From contig CAMDUE010000004.1 in the NCBI GenBank assembly GCA_945877575.1, positions 124,001-188,000 on the forward strand: a stretch of 64,000 nucleotides of DNA, in the 5' to 3' direction. The notes under the pieces are model-generated. The model was not told the origin of the DNA and did not search any database. It saw only the letters and a program-made list of their open reading frames with translations. This document shows, one piece after another, positions 1-7,767 of the stretch (position 1 is its first letter; every line of letters starts with the position of its first letter). A program made the position numbers and the translations under genes. Origin of the DNA: Chitinophaga pinensis (GTDB taxonomy: Bacteria; Bacteroidota; Bacteroidia; NS11-12g; UBA955).

Positions 1-7
1 AATTAAA

Positions 8-343
8 ATGAAAAAAATAATATCGTTAGCAACATTTGTGATTCTATTCACAGCAGTATTTTTCTCTTGTGGAAAAGAGCAGAGTGTGCCTGATTGTCAA
101 AAGAATAATTACGGTATACTTGAAGTAAAAAACGACTTTACTGAATCTGTAGAATTAAGAATTGATGGTGTTTTAAAGGGAACATTAAAAGTTGGTGAGA
201 CAAAGAAATTTACTTTACAAGCGGGTTTAACCTACAGTATTTACGCAGAAGAAGAAGAGTATTTTTTGCTCCCTGACGATACTTGGAGTTTTAATATCAA
301 TGTGGTGCAGTGTCAAACAATTACTCGTCGATTGACGCCCTAG
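8..343 (+). CDS. small lipoprotein, PEGA-like
   Basis: A 111-residue protein with a typical lipoprotein signal: a charged MKK start, a hydrophobic core, and a lipobox ending FFSC at about residues 18-21. The mature part would therefore be anchored to a membrane through Cys21. The remainder (LEVKNDFTESVELRIDGVLKG, then a 'KVGETKKFTLQAG' turn) resembles a short beta-rich PEGA-like domain that decorates surface proteins, but this is a weak resemblance. The start has no strong ribosome binding site, as is usual in this phylum. No operon partner lies downstream; a gene-free stretch follows. Function unknown. Confidence 0.75.
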   Translation: MKKIISLATFVILFTAVFFSCGKEQSVPDCQKNNYGILEVKNDFTESVELRIDGVLKGTLKVGETKKFTLQAGLTYSIYAEEEEYFLLPDDTWSFNINVVQCQTITRRLTP

Positions 344-814
344 CGGTTGTTAATACTCGTTATAATATTCAAATTGTAACTACAACAATTCTCAAGGGTA
401 TAGTTTTAGGAATTGCTCCTATCAGAGTCTGAATTGGTTGGCTTGATAGTTAATAGGATTATTTTGTTTTTGAATTGAGTTAATTCAGAAATACGATCTA
501 CATTCAATTTTACTTCTAATGCAATATTATTTATTGCAGTATTCTATAATGAAATCAACTTCAACGAAGTTGATTTTGATTAAAGGCCTCATGATTACAA
601 TGGTCATAGTTTACCATTTTGCACTAGTTTCGTTTTCTTGCTTTATCTTTAGCTAATTTCTGAAGGCCAGTAAGTATTCCCGCTTTTGAAATTGGCCCAT
701 AATTTTTGTGAATGAAAATATTTGCTCTGAAAACTCGGAGGCAAGATTGAAAAGTCCCAATAAAATTGCTCGTTTCTAAATTACAGCAGCTAAACTAGAA
801 AACAATCTTTTTTG
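344..814. other. gene-free AT-rich stretch
   Basis: I see no convincing coding sequence in these roughly 470 bases on either strand. The only structured element is a perfect inverted repeat at 552-576 with 11-bp arms (AAATCAACTTC / GAAGTTGATTT) around a 3-nt loop. It has only a short T run after it, so it may be a weak terminator for the upstream lipoprotein gene. Confidence 0.5.
552..576. repeat. perfect 11-bp inverted repeat
   Basis: The arms AAATCAACTTC and GAAGTTGATTT flank the loop AAC. It is AT-rich and lies about 210 nt after the lipoprotein stop codon. It could act as a weak terminator or an RNA stabiliser; nothing nearby distinguishes the two. Confidence 0.5.
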
Positions 815-886
815 TGGTCCCGCCGCGAATCGAACGCGGATCTAAAGTTCCGGAGACTTTCGTAGTATCCATTCTACTACGGGACC
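815..886 (-). tRNA. tRNA-Arg (anticodon CCG)
   Basis: Read on the minus strand, this folds as a complete cloverleaf of 72 nt. The acceptor GGTCCCG pairs with CGGGACC, the D stem GTAG pairs with CTAC, the anticodon stem AAAGT/ACTTT encloses the loop CTCCGGA (anticodon CCG, reading CGG), and the T arm is CCGCG-TTCGATT-CGCGG. The discriminator base is A, and the 3' CCA is not encoded because CAA follows. I saw no duplicated 3' end nearby that would mark an integration site. Confidence 0.95.
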
Positions 887-1013
887 ATGAAAAACGTATG
901 AACGTCCCCCGATAAACGGGACGGCAAATATAGGGAATTAATTGGCGAAGTAGAGGTAAGAACTGGTTCTGGCCATGATTAAAAGTTAATGGCATTGGAG
1001 AATAAAATAGTGG

Positions 1014-1021
1014 TAAATTTG
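1014..1021 (+). promoter_or_regulatory. -7 box TAAATTTG
   Basis: This matches the Bacteroidota sigma-A -7 consensus TAnnTTTG exactly. A TTG at 995-997 could be the -33 element. The box lies 12 nt before the ATG at 1034 and inside any longer reading of that gene, so it argues for the downstream start. Confidence 0.6.
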
Positions 1022-1033
1022 TGGTATACAACC

Positions 1034-1876
1034 ATGTATTTCGCAGTAAAAAATACCTTTAAACATCTTCGAAGATTAGCTGTTGCTGGTCTTCTTTCCT
1101 TTGGATTTGTATGGCTCGCAGGGTGCGAACTTTATTCCCAATCTATGGAGAATTCTGCCGGTGATAATTATTTCTCAGATATGATTGTTACTCGTTTGGT
1201 TCATACTGTTCAAGACGCAATTGTGGCTCATGATAGTGGTATGAATATGGGACATGCAGCTGTAATGACCTTTTCGAGTGTACCTGGTGAAAAGAAGATG
1301 GAAATGAGGTATGGCGTAGATTATGTGACTGATTATGACGGATTTGAACGGAAGGGTACGGTTACAACCACTTGGGATAGAAGCTTTTTTATTCCAGGTT
1401 CAACCATGCATATTGTGATGGAAAATGAGCACGGTACCAACGGGTGGGCAACAAAAGGTTTTATTGATGTAACCAATTGGGGATTGAATGAATGGGATCA
1501 GCCCATGTACGAGGTTAGGTGCAGTTTAGAGTTGATTTCTCCTGCCTACAACTGGGAATGGACCAACGAATATATTAGGGTTAAGATTTCTCGTGATTCC
1601 ACCCCTCAATCAACGGATGATTTATGGAGTGTTACAGGTACTGCATACGCTAGAAATAGACAGGGTAGATATTACAACGCCTTAATCAAGGATTCATTGT
1701 ATTACAGTCCGAGGTGCAAATACGGATACACCCGGGGCAAGGTAGACATACAACATGTTGATGCTACTCAAAGGTTATTCGTAGTATACGGAGAAGGAAC
1801 GGATACGGCTTGTTCTCAATACATGACATTTGACCGCGGAAAACGCAAATTAACGGTAACAAAAAATCTCAAATAA
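1034..1876 (+). CDS. lipoprotein of unknown function
   Basis: The protein is about 280 residues. The N-terminus has basic residues (KNTFKHLRR), a hydrophobic stretch (LAVAGLLSFGFVWLAG) and a lipobox ending LAGC, so export and lipidation are expected. The mature domain is rich in beta-type sequence with many Trp, Tyr and Thr residues and has no family motif that I recognise. The frame is open 15 codons further upstream, but the TAAATTTG -7 box sits in that extension, so I place the start at this ATG. The next gene follows after 19 nt, suggesting co-transcription with the membrane protein at 1896. Confidence 0.7.
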   Translation: MYFAVKNTFKHLRRLAVAGLLSFGFVWLAGCELYSQSMENSAGDNYFSDMIVTRLVHTVQDAIVAHDSGMNMGHAAVMTFSSVPGEKKMEMRYGVDYVTDYDGFERKGTVTTTWDRSFFIPGSTMHIVMENEHGTNGWATKGFIDVTNWGLNEWDQPMYEVRCSLELISPAYNWEWTNEYIRVKISRDSTPQSTDDLWSVTGTAYARNRQGRYYNALIKDSLYYSPRCKYGYTRGKVDIQHVDATQRLFVVYGEGTDTACSQYMTFDRGKRKLTVTKNLK

Positions 1877-1895
1877 ATTTTTACATTCGAGGGCT

Positions 1896-2438
1896 ATGAA
1901 AAAAATCATTTTACCCTCGTTTGTCATTGCCCTAACCCTTTGGATGTGGCAATTTGTTTCGTTTGCTGCAGCCAATCTCCATTCCGGGGGACAGCAATAC
2001 ACGGAACATCAAGATACGATTACGGCATTTATCAATTCATTAAACCTGGCCGATGGCGAGTATTTGATTCCCCAAGTAGATCCAAAGAAACCAGACATGA
2101 AGATGGAAGATTGGAATCAGTATTACGGCAAGCCATGGATGTTTTTGAAATATTACAACAATCGTGAAGACGTCATGGGAATGAATATGATTCGCGGATT
2201 TTCAAGCAATTGGATAGCAGGATTCATCATCATTTATTTGTTAAACATGATGGGTTCAATGAGTCGGATAAAATCTATTTTGACCACTTTAGGAATGGGG
2301 CTGGTTGTATTTATTTATGTGCCCTACACCAATCATATTTGGTTCCCAGATTTCGATACAGTCATGACAATGCTTGATTGTTTAGTTCCATTTGCCTTGA
2401 TAGGAGTTTGGAACGGGTTGTTTTGGAATAAGGAATAA
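1896..2438 (+). CDS. integral membrane protein, unknown family
   Basis: A 180-residue protein with an N-terminal hydrophobic segment (IILPSFVIALTLWMWQFVSF) and three C-terminal membrane segments (about 108-118, 128-145, 158-175). A polar loop of about 80 residues separates the first segment from the others. I recognise no family. It follows the lipoprotein at 1034 by 19 nt and may be co-transcribed with it. The TAA stop is immediately followed by a heptanucleotide repeat array, which separates this gene from the convergent WG-repeat gene. Confidence 0.6.
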   Translation: MKKIILPSFVIALTLWMWQFVSFAAANLHSGGQQYTEHQDTITAFINSLNLADGEYLIPQVDPKKPDMKMEDWNQYYGKPWMFLKYYNNREDVMGMNMIRGFSSNWIAGFIIIYLLNMMGSMSRIKSILTTLGMGLVVFIYVPYTNHIWFPDFDTVMTMLDCLVPFALIGVWNGLFWNKE

Positions 2439-2634
2439 TCGGTAGTTGGTAGTTGGTAGTTGGTAGTTGGTAGTTGGTAGTCGGTAGTTGGTAGTCGGTA
2501 ATGAGCTACGGACAACGGACTCTGGACTAGAGACTAGGGCCGGGTGACGGGTGACAAGGGTCTGAAACCCGATACCCGATACCCTATACCCTATACCCGA
2601 TACCCGATACCCGATACCCAACTACCAACTATAC
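2439..2634. repeat. degenerate heptanucleotide array 1
   Basis: Twenty-eight consecutive 7-nt units run in perfect phase from the base after the upstream stop codon. Blocks change along the array: TTGGTAG/TCGGTAG, then CGGACAA, CGGACTC, TGGACTA, GAGACTA, then GTGACGG, then ATACCCG/ATACCCT, and finally ACTACCA. The last block is the reverse complement of the first, so the ends can pair into a long imperfect hairpin between two convergent genes. The array overlaps the final codons and the stop of the minus-strand gene at 2622. Because 7 is not a multiple of 3, all frames translate into heptapeptide repeats; those open frames are artefacts. Confidence 0.9.
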
Positions 2635-4967
2635 ACCTTGCCTTTTTGGTTCATCCAATAACTGCGATCTGGTTCTGAGATGAGAAGGTAATTTTGGAAC
2701 ATTTGATCTACAATTTCATTGAAATGATAATTGCTGATAATGGAGTTGCCTCCTTTTGTGACAAGTTCATAACCCCCTTCATCTTCGGAGTGGGGGGATT
2801 GAACTATCCAAATTCCTGGAAATTGGGAGGATTCAATTTGGAGGTAATCATCAGGTAGAATTGTGTTGCCTTTGAGGTCAATAAGTCCCATAAAACCATC
2901 AATGGAATTGGTCAGTAGATACTGCAAATTATCAGATCTTGAAATGCTAAAATGGGGGGTGGGGTGCACCAGTTTTTCAGTGATGATGTTCAACAAGTGC
3001 GTTCGTGAAACAGTGCTGTCTTTTTTGAGTTTAAAGGTTGTATCTGTGGTAAATCCAATTAGGCTATCGTTCAGGATGGCAATTGATTGGGCCGTTGCTT
3101 TGCTAAGTTCCCAATTGGAAGGATTAAGCCATTTTTGTCCCCAGGAAGCAGAATTTCCGCGTTTATTGTTGGACGTGTTGATTTTGACTGAAGTGGTAAA
3201 TATTTTATTATCTACCGTTTCAAATTGTATTTTTTTGTGAACTTTTATGGACTGAAAGTCTTTGTTGTAGATGGTTGTTTCGGCTTTATCATTGATGCAG
3301 AAATACACTTGACCGTTTGATTGGATCCAGAGTGGTTCTTTTTTCAATCCCACGGCTATGATGGAAAGTGCTGAATCGGTAAATTTGGCAATATTTTGTT
3401 TGTTTACCCAATAAAAACCGGGTACAAATTGAGTACAAGACTGAAAGGTGTCGGAAATAGTTTTAAAATTTGAATCAAGAAAAAAGTGGTTCGTGCCTTT
3501 TTGAACCAAGATTCGTGTTTTTGGGATATTCCAAAGATCAACGGGAGATTGCAAGCTGTATTCGTTGAGTTCAGAAATATCATCAAATTCAAATGGAGTG
3601 AGAATCTTGCCTTGTTTATTGTAGATGGCCCAATGTGTTCCATTGAATAGGGCTCCTAAATTAGATGAAGAATCAAAGTAAATTTTTGGGAATTTGCACG
3701 GTAAAAGTTCCTTTCCAGTGGAGTTTAATAGGCCATATCGTTCTGAATTAATAACAAATGCTAAGTTCTTTTGGATTTGCAAAGGAAGATCGCTGTATTT
3801 GTTGTTGGAGATAGGGGTTCCGTCTTTTTCTATGTAATAATATTCTGGGTTGTCGAACAAATCATATTTCATGACTAAGGCGCACTCGGGTATTAGGTGC
3901 GCACCATTAGAAAACCATTGGGTATGATATTTTTTCGCAAATGGAAAGGCGAAGTCGTATGTGGAATCAGTCCATTTCTCTAAAGTAATGGAATCTACAA
4001 AGGCAAATTTGCCGCGTTTATTGTAGTAGGGTACAGGGGTAATTTTGAGATACCTGAGCAAATAGGATGCTGTTTTTTTGTGTTTTCCGAAGGGATATTT
4101 ATTCAGGTAATTTGAATATGCTTGGGTAGAGTTTATTTGTTTGCTTTGGATAAAGGCTAGATTATCGGCTAGTGATAATGCTTGTTTCTGTTGGGGCGCT
4201 TTCGGATAATCATCAATGTATTTCAAATAAGCATCTTCGGTATTTTGATATTCTGCCTCATTGAATGCCATTTTGTACAAGGAGTCTGTTGCTTGATTGT
4301 ATAGGCTCAATAAATGTGTTGGATAAGCAGAACTATCGGGCATGGCTCTCCAAATCAAAGTATATTTTTGGAGATCTGAGATTTTATTGGTTGATAGCGC
4401 TGTTTTAAATGCAATGGTATCATTTAAAGACGACAAACAATAGATGATGTGGGGTAAGGAAATTTTTGTGTTAATGTTTCCATTTTTGGGGAAATGTTTT
4501 TCTAAAGTGGCTTGTTCGTTTTGGAAGAATTTCAGCAATTCGAGATTTTGATTGGGATCTGAATTGGAGCGCTCTAAGTTGTATTTGTCGTAGAGGAGTT
4601 TGCGGTAATACAGGTTTAAATAGGTTTCATCAAAATAATACCATTGAAGAAATTCTTGTTTTTTCTCAGGATTTATCAAATAAGTTGGAGCTGTTATAGA
4701 AGCATTTCTAGAGAAGAAAAGTGCCTGATCTAGCTGTTGGTGATGGGTGGATAATCTTGATAACGAGTGCCAATAAATTGGATTGGATGTGTCAGCCGTT
4801 TTAGATCGTTTAATCAGTTTTTTTTCGGCCTTTAAAAATTGACTATCAACTATGTTTCTATGAATTCGGTATTGAGAGTTTAGCCAAGGTTTAGGTGATT
4901 GCGCATTCAGAGCGCTAATATTAATCAAGCAGAGTAAAATAAGATGAAACCCAACTCTCAAATTCAT
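2622..4967 (-). CDS. large secreted WG-repeat protein
   Basis: About 780 residues with an N-terminal signal peptide (hydrophobic run ending LNAQ). The N-terminal third looks helical (TPR-like). From about residue 310 onward there are several WG/KWG-type repeats, for example 'GKFAFVDS', 'YGLLNSTGKELLP', 'WAIYNKQGKILTPFEFD' and 'MGLIDLKGNTILPDDY', which typically form beta-propeller-like modules. A TATATTTG -7 box at 4983-4990 overlaps the upstream in-frame ATG at 4985, so the start MNLRVGF is preferred. The last four codons (Tyr-Ser-Trp-stop) lie within the heptanucleotide array, so the C-terminus has been set by the repeat. Function unknown. Confidence 0.7.
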   Translation of the reverse strand: MNLRVGFHLILLCLINISALNAQSPKPWLNSQYRIHRNIVDSQFLKAEKKLIKRSKTADTSNPIYWHSLSRLSTHHQQLDQALFFSRNASITAPTYLINPEKKQEFLQWYYFDETYLNLYYRKLLYDKYNLERSNSDPNQNLELLKFFQNEQATLEKHFPKNGNINTKISLPHIIYCLSSLNDTIAFKTALSTNKISDLQKYTLIWRAMPDSSAYPTHLLSLYNQATDSLYKMAFNEAEYQNTEDAYLKYIDDYPKAPQQKQALSLADNLAFIQSKQINSTQAYSNYLNKYPFGKHKKTASYLLRYLKITPVPYYNKRGKFAFVDSITLEKWTDSTYDFAFPFAKKYHTQWFSNGAHLIPECALVMKYDLFDNPEYYYIEKDGTPISNNKYSDLPLQIQKNLAFVINSERYGLLNSTGKELLPCKFPKIYFDSSSNLGALFNGTHWAIYNKQGKILTPFEFDDISELNEYSLQSPVDLWNIPKTRILVQKGTNHFFLDSNFKTISDTFQSCTQFVPGFYWVNKQNIAKFTDSALSIIAVGLKKEPLWIQSNGQVYFCINDKAETTIYNKDFQSIKVHKKIQFETVDNKIFTTSVKINTSNNKRGNSASWGQKWLNPSNWELSKATAQSIAILNDSLIGFTTDTTFKLKKDSTVSRTHLLNIITEKLVHPTPHFSISRSDNLQYLLTNSIDGFMGLIDLKGNTILPDDYLQIESSQFPGIWIVQSPHSEDEGGYELVTKGGNSIISNYHFNEIVDQMFQNYLLISEPDRSYWMNQKGKVYSW

Positions 4968-4982
4968 AGGTGTATATAACTT

Positions 4983-4990
4983 CAAATATA
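4983..4990 (-). promoter_or_regulatory. -7 box TATATTTG
   Basis: An exact TAnnTTTG match on the minus strand, 15 nt upstream of the start codon at 4967 of the WG-repeat gene. It overlaps an alternative in-frame ATG, which is therefore unlikely to be used. Confidence 0.55.
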
Positions 4991-5053
4991 TATCAAATGG
5001 TATATGGGTTGTGATTTTTTCGTTAAGGAGTTGGATTTTAGGAATTAGGGCGT

Positions 5054-5061
5054 TATTTTTG
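5054..5061 (+). promoter_or_regulatory. -7 box TATTTTTG
   Basis: An exact TAnnTTTG match, 9 nt before the ATG of the small PID-CTERM-like protein. It sits inside the upstream extension of that frame and so supports the shorter start. Confidence 0.6.
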
Positions 5062-5070
5062 TTGCCTATT

Positions 5071-5253
5071 ATGAAAAAGCATATTTTATTTCTTGCTACA
5101 TTTTGTCTGATTGCTTTGGCTTTTTCTCAGGCAGGTTTTGATGACGACGTAGTTGACGTTCCCGTTGACGGTGGTATTATTTCTGTGGTAGGTAGTGCGT
5201 TAGCTTACGGAATCTATCGTAACAGAAAAGCAGCTAAAGCAAAGAAGGATTAA
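5071..5253 (+). CDS. small exported PID-CTERM-like protein
   Basis: Sixty residues: a signal peptide (MKKHILFLATFCLIALAFSQA), a short acidic linker, then 'DVPVDGG', a hydrophobic segment (IISVVGSALAYGIY) and a basic tail (RNRKAAKAKK). This order (P-[IV]-D-GG, a transmembrane stretch, basic residues) is the arrangement of the PID-CTERM putative sorting signal found on many very small Bacteroidota proteins. There is almost no mature domain between signal and tail. The gene is monocistronic, with a -7 box 9 nt upstream and a strong terminator downstream. Its role is not known. Confidence 0.7.
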   Translation: MKKHILFLATFCLIALAFSQAGFDDDVVDVPVDGGIISVVGSALAYGIYRNRKAAKAKKD

Positions 5254-5276
5254 GTTCCAAAAATCAGAATAAAAAA

Positions 5277-5303
5277 AAGCTACCCCTGAGGTAGCTTCTT
5301 TTT
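5277..5303. terminator. bidirectional intrinsic terminator
   Basis: The perfect stem AAGCTACC / GGTAGCTT has a 5-nt loop, with a T run on the plus side and an A run before it. It can therefore terminate both the PID-CTERM-like gene (+) and the aldo/keto reductase gene (-), which converge here. Confidence 0.85.
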
Positions 5304-5309
5304 TAATGG

Positions 5310-6293
5310 TTAATATTGCGGATGAATGGGTTTGTTTTGAAGAATTTCTTCAATCTTCAATAAGATTTCGTCTGTTAATAAGGGCAAAACGTCATTAGAT
5401 TGCAAAGTTTCTTTCAATTGTTCTTCTTTGGTAGCTCCTAAAATTACCGTAGATACATTTGGGTTTTTTAAACACCATGCAACGCCTAATTTCGGCAAAG
5501 AAGTGCCCAATTCGAGAGACAGATGGTGCAGAGTTTTTACCTTTTCCGCATTTTCTGGGGTCATCAATCTTTCTGCCAACCAACCCAACTCTTCGCGCTT
5601 AAGTCGAGAGTCTTCAGGAATACCATTGAGGTATTTTCCCGTCAATAATCCGCTCGCTAGTGGTGACCAAATGGTGGTTCCTAGACCTACGGTTTTGTAG
5701 ATTTGAGAATATTCAACTTCTACCTTGTCGCGCACCAACATGTTGTATTGCGGTTGCTCAACCACAGGTCCAATAAGGTGATTTTGCTTGGCAAACATGT
5801 GGGCTTCCATAATTTCCTGGGCGCTCCATTCGCTGGTACCCCAATAGAGAATTTTACCAGCCATGATCAATTGGTGCATGCTCCAAACGGTTTCTTCAAT
5901 AGGAGTTGCTTTATCTGGACGGTGGCAGAAGTAAAGATCTAAATATTCTACTTTTAGTCTTTCCAGCGCTTGATTGCAGGCTTCATAAATGTGCTTTCTA
6001 TGAAGACCTTTTTGCGTGGGAACCTTTGCTCCCGCTCCAAAAAAGACCTTGGATGAAACGATGTACGAATCTCGAGACCAGTTTCGGTTGCTGAGGATTT
6101 TACCCATCACTTTCTCTGATTCACCTGCAGCGTATACTTCGGCGTTGTCAAAGAAATTAACTCCTGCATCATAGGCAATATCCATGAGGCGTTCGCTGAT
6201 TTGGTTTTGAATTTGATTTCCGAAAGTAATCCATGAGCCAAAGCTCAATCTACTGATGGGTAGTCCGGTTTTTCCTAAATTGACGTATTCCAT
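5310..6293 (-). CDS. aldo/keto reductase (AKR6-like)
   Basis: A 327-residue NADPH-dependent oxidoreductase of the aldo/keto reductase superfamily. The catalytic tetrad is visible: Asp49 and Tyr54 in 'FFDNAEVYAAGESE', Lys82 in 'VSSKVFF' and His124 in 'YFCHRPD'. The sequences 'LSFGSWITFG' and 'ILYWGTSEWSAQEI' are typical of the branch containing potassium-channel beta subunits and YghZ-type bacterial enzymes. The length is normal. Its start overlaps the 3' end of the flippase gene by 44 nt, so it is the last gene of the minus-strand polysaccharide operon. The substrate is unknown; a role in making a sugar precursor is inferred only from position. Confidence 0.85.
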   Translation of the reverse strand: MEYVNLGKTGLPISRLSFGSWITFGNQIQNQISERLMDIAYDAGVNFFDNAEVYAAGESEKVMGKILSNRNWSRDSYIVSSKVFFGAGAKVPTQKGLHRKHIYEACNQALERLKVEYLDLYFCHRPDKATPIEETVWSMHQLIMAGKILYWGTSEWSAQEIMEAHMFAKQNHLIGPVVEQPQYNMLVRDKVEVEYSQIYKTVGLGTTIWSPLASGLLTGKYLNGIPEDSRLKREELGWLAERLMTPENAEKVKTLHHLSLELGTSLPKLGVAWCLKNPNVSTVILGATKEEQLKETLQSNDVLPLLTDEILLKIEEILQNKPIHPQY

Positions 6294-7764
6294 GTGCTGC
6301 TTTTTGTAGTTGTTCGTTGAATTCGGGTGATATTTTCCAATAATAAATGCAAGGTAACAAAATAGCCAACAACAATGGTGTTTTTAAAATTGAATCAATT
6401 ACAGGATTTTGAGCCAATTTCAAATATGTAGCCAAGGGTATAAAAATAACTAGAAGAAAAATGGTTTTTAGTTGGCTGCCCGTGAACGGATGAATTTTCA
6501 TTTTGATGTAAATCAGTAGCATTACAAATCCATATCCAAAGATAAAAGTGAGAACCGTGGCAATGGCGGCGCCGTCAATTCCAAGCAGGGGAATCAGCCA
6601 CAGATTGAGTCCTACAGCAGAAAAAATCATGATGAGCGATGTAATAAGACCCCATGCGTAGAACTTGGAATTTGACATGATTGGACTGGTAGTAATGCCC
6701 ACCATTTCGAAGAGTTTCCCTATGCCAATGTAGAAGACCACCATTTTTCCGGCTTTGTAATATTGGCCGTTGGGCATGATGTGAAAGGCGGTATCAACGT
6801 TGAGCCAAATGAGTAAAAACAAGATAGAGCCAATAAGCAATTGGTTGTTTGCCAGTTGTTTATACAGGGAGCTTATTTTGGGGACATTGAGATTTTTCAT
6901 GTGCTCTGCAAAAATGGGATTTGAGATTTGCATGATGGTTCTTTTGGGGATTTCAATGAGCACCGCGAGGTAAAATCCTATAGAATAAACCGCAGTATCA
7001 GCCAGTGATTTCGAGGCGGAAATCATGAGAAAGTCAATTTTATTTATTACAAGTCCAACGGCATTGACAATGAAGAACCATAGAGTAAACTTGATGGCAT
7101 CTGATTTGACTTCGGGGTGATCTGCAATAAATTTAAAATCGGGTTTGAGCGAGATGGGAGTCAAGCGACCTATATAAATGAATGAGGACAATGCACCAAC
7201 GAGGTAAGCGCCGGTGAGTAACCAACAGAAGAGAGAGAAGCTGATAAATCCGTTATAGAATAAGTAGGCAAAAAGGAGAATCAACAAGCGAACCACTACT
7301 TCTCGAATGAAATTTGGAATAGTGATTCTGCCGTGGTTGGCTGCAACAGATTCAAACAATGATTGTAACATCATGAAAAGCACCAAAACCACAATCATGG
7401 GTAAGATGGCCGAAATCATGGATGTGTCTTTATTGAATAACTTGATGAAATCGTCTTTGAGTATGACAATTCCAGAGGCACTTAAAAGGTATCCTAAAGC
7501 CGGAATCAAGAATATCCAAAAGAAAAAACCGTGGTGCAGGGGTGGATTTTTGAAATAGGGGAAGAATCGATTGACGGCGTAGGTGCTTCCTAGGAGGGAA
7601 AACCCTGAAACTACAGCGCCTATTTCGACGAGAAGTCTAGATGCTCCAAGTTGCTTTGGAGTGAAAAATAGGGGATAAAAATAGAGTAGGGTAGCAAAAC
7701 CAATTAAAACGCCTAAATAATTGGAGATTGAGGCTTTAATGCTTTGGCGTGCTACTATGCCCAT
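6250..7764 (-). CDS. polysaccharide flippase (Wzx/MOP family)
   Basis: A 504-residue, very hydrophobic protein with about 12-14 predicted membrane helices. It starts with 'MGIVARQSIKASISNYLGVLIG', the pattern of Wzx-type O-antigen/oligosaccharide flippases of the MOP superfamily. Such proteins move lipid-linked sugar units across the inner membrane. The gene lies 3 nt after the Gfo/Idh/MocA gene and overlaps the aldo/keto reductase gene, so translation is probably coupled. The neighbouring sugar-modifying and glycosyltransferase genes support the assignment. Confidence 0.85.
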   Translation of the reverse strand: MGIVARQSIKASISNYLGVLIGFATLLYFYPLFFTPKQLGASRLLVEIGAVVSGFSLLGSTYAVNRFFPYFKNPPLHHGFFFWIFLIPALGYLLSASGIVILKDDFIKLFNKDTSMISAILPMIVVLVLFMMLQSLFESVAANHGRITIPNFIREVVVRLLILLFAYLFYNGFISFSLFCWLLTGAYLVGALSSFIYIGRLTPISLKPDFKFIADHPEVKSDAIKFTLWFFIVNAVGLVINKIDFLMISASKSLADTAVYSIGFYLAVLIEIPKRTIMQISNPIFAEHMKNLNVPKISSLYKQLANNQLLIGSILFLLIWLNVDTAFHIMPNGQYYKAGKMVVFYIGIGKLFEMVGITTSPIMSNSKFYAWGLITSLIMIFSAVGLNLWLIPLLGIDGAAIATVLTFIFGYGFVMLLIYIKMKIHPFTGSQLKTIFLLVIFIPLATYLKLAQNPVIDSILKTPLLLAILLPCIYYWKISPEFNEQLQKAAHGIRQFRKNRTTHQ

Positions 7765-7767
7765 TGC

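Noticed and set aside
815-886. tRNA-Arg as an integration site
   Set aside because: I found no second copy of its 3' end in the neighbouring sequence and no integrase.
2333-2621. Minus-strand open frames with LPTTNYQ/LPTTDYS repeats
   Set aside because: They are the translation of the heptanucleotide array; the 7-nt period leaves all frames of that strand open and gives heptapeptide repeats by itself.
2439-2634. CRISPR array
   Set aside because: Units are 7 nt with no spacers, and no cas genes are in the window.
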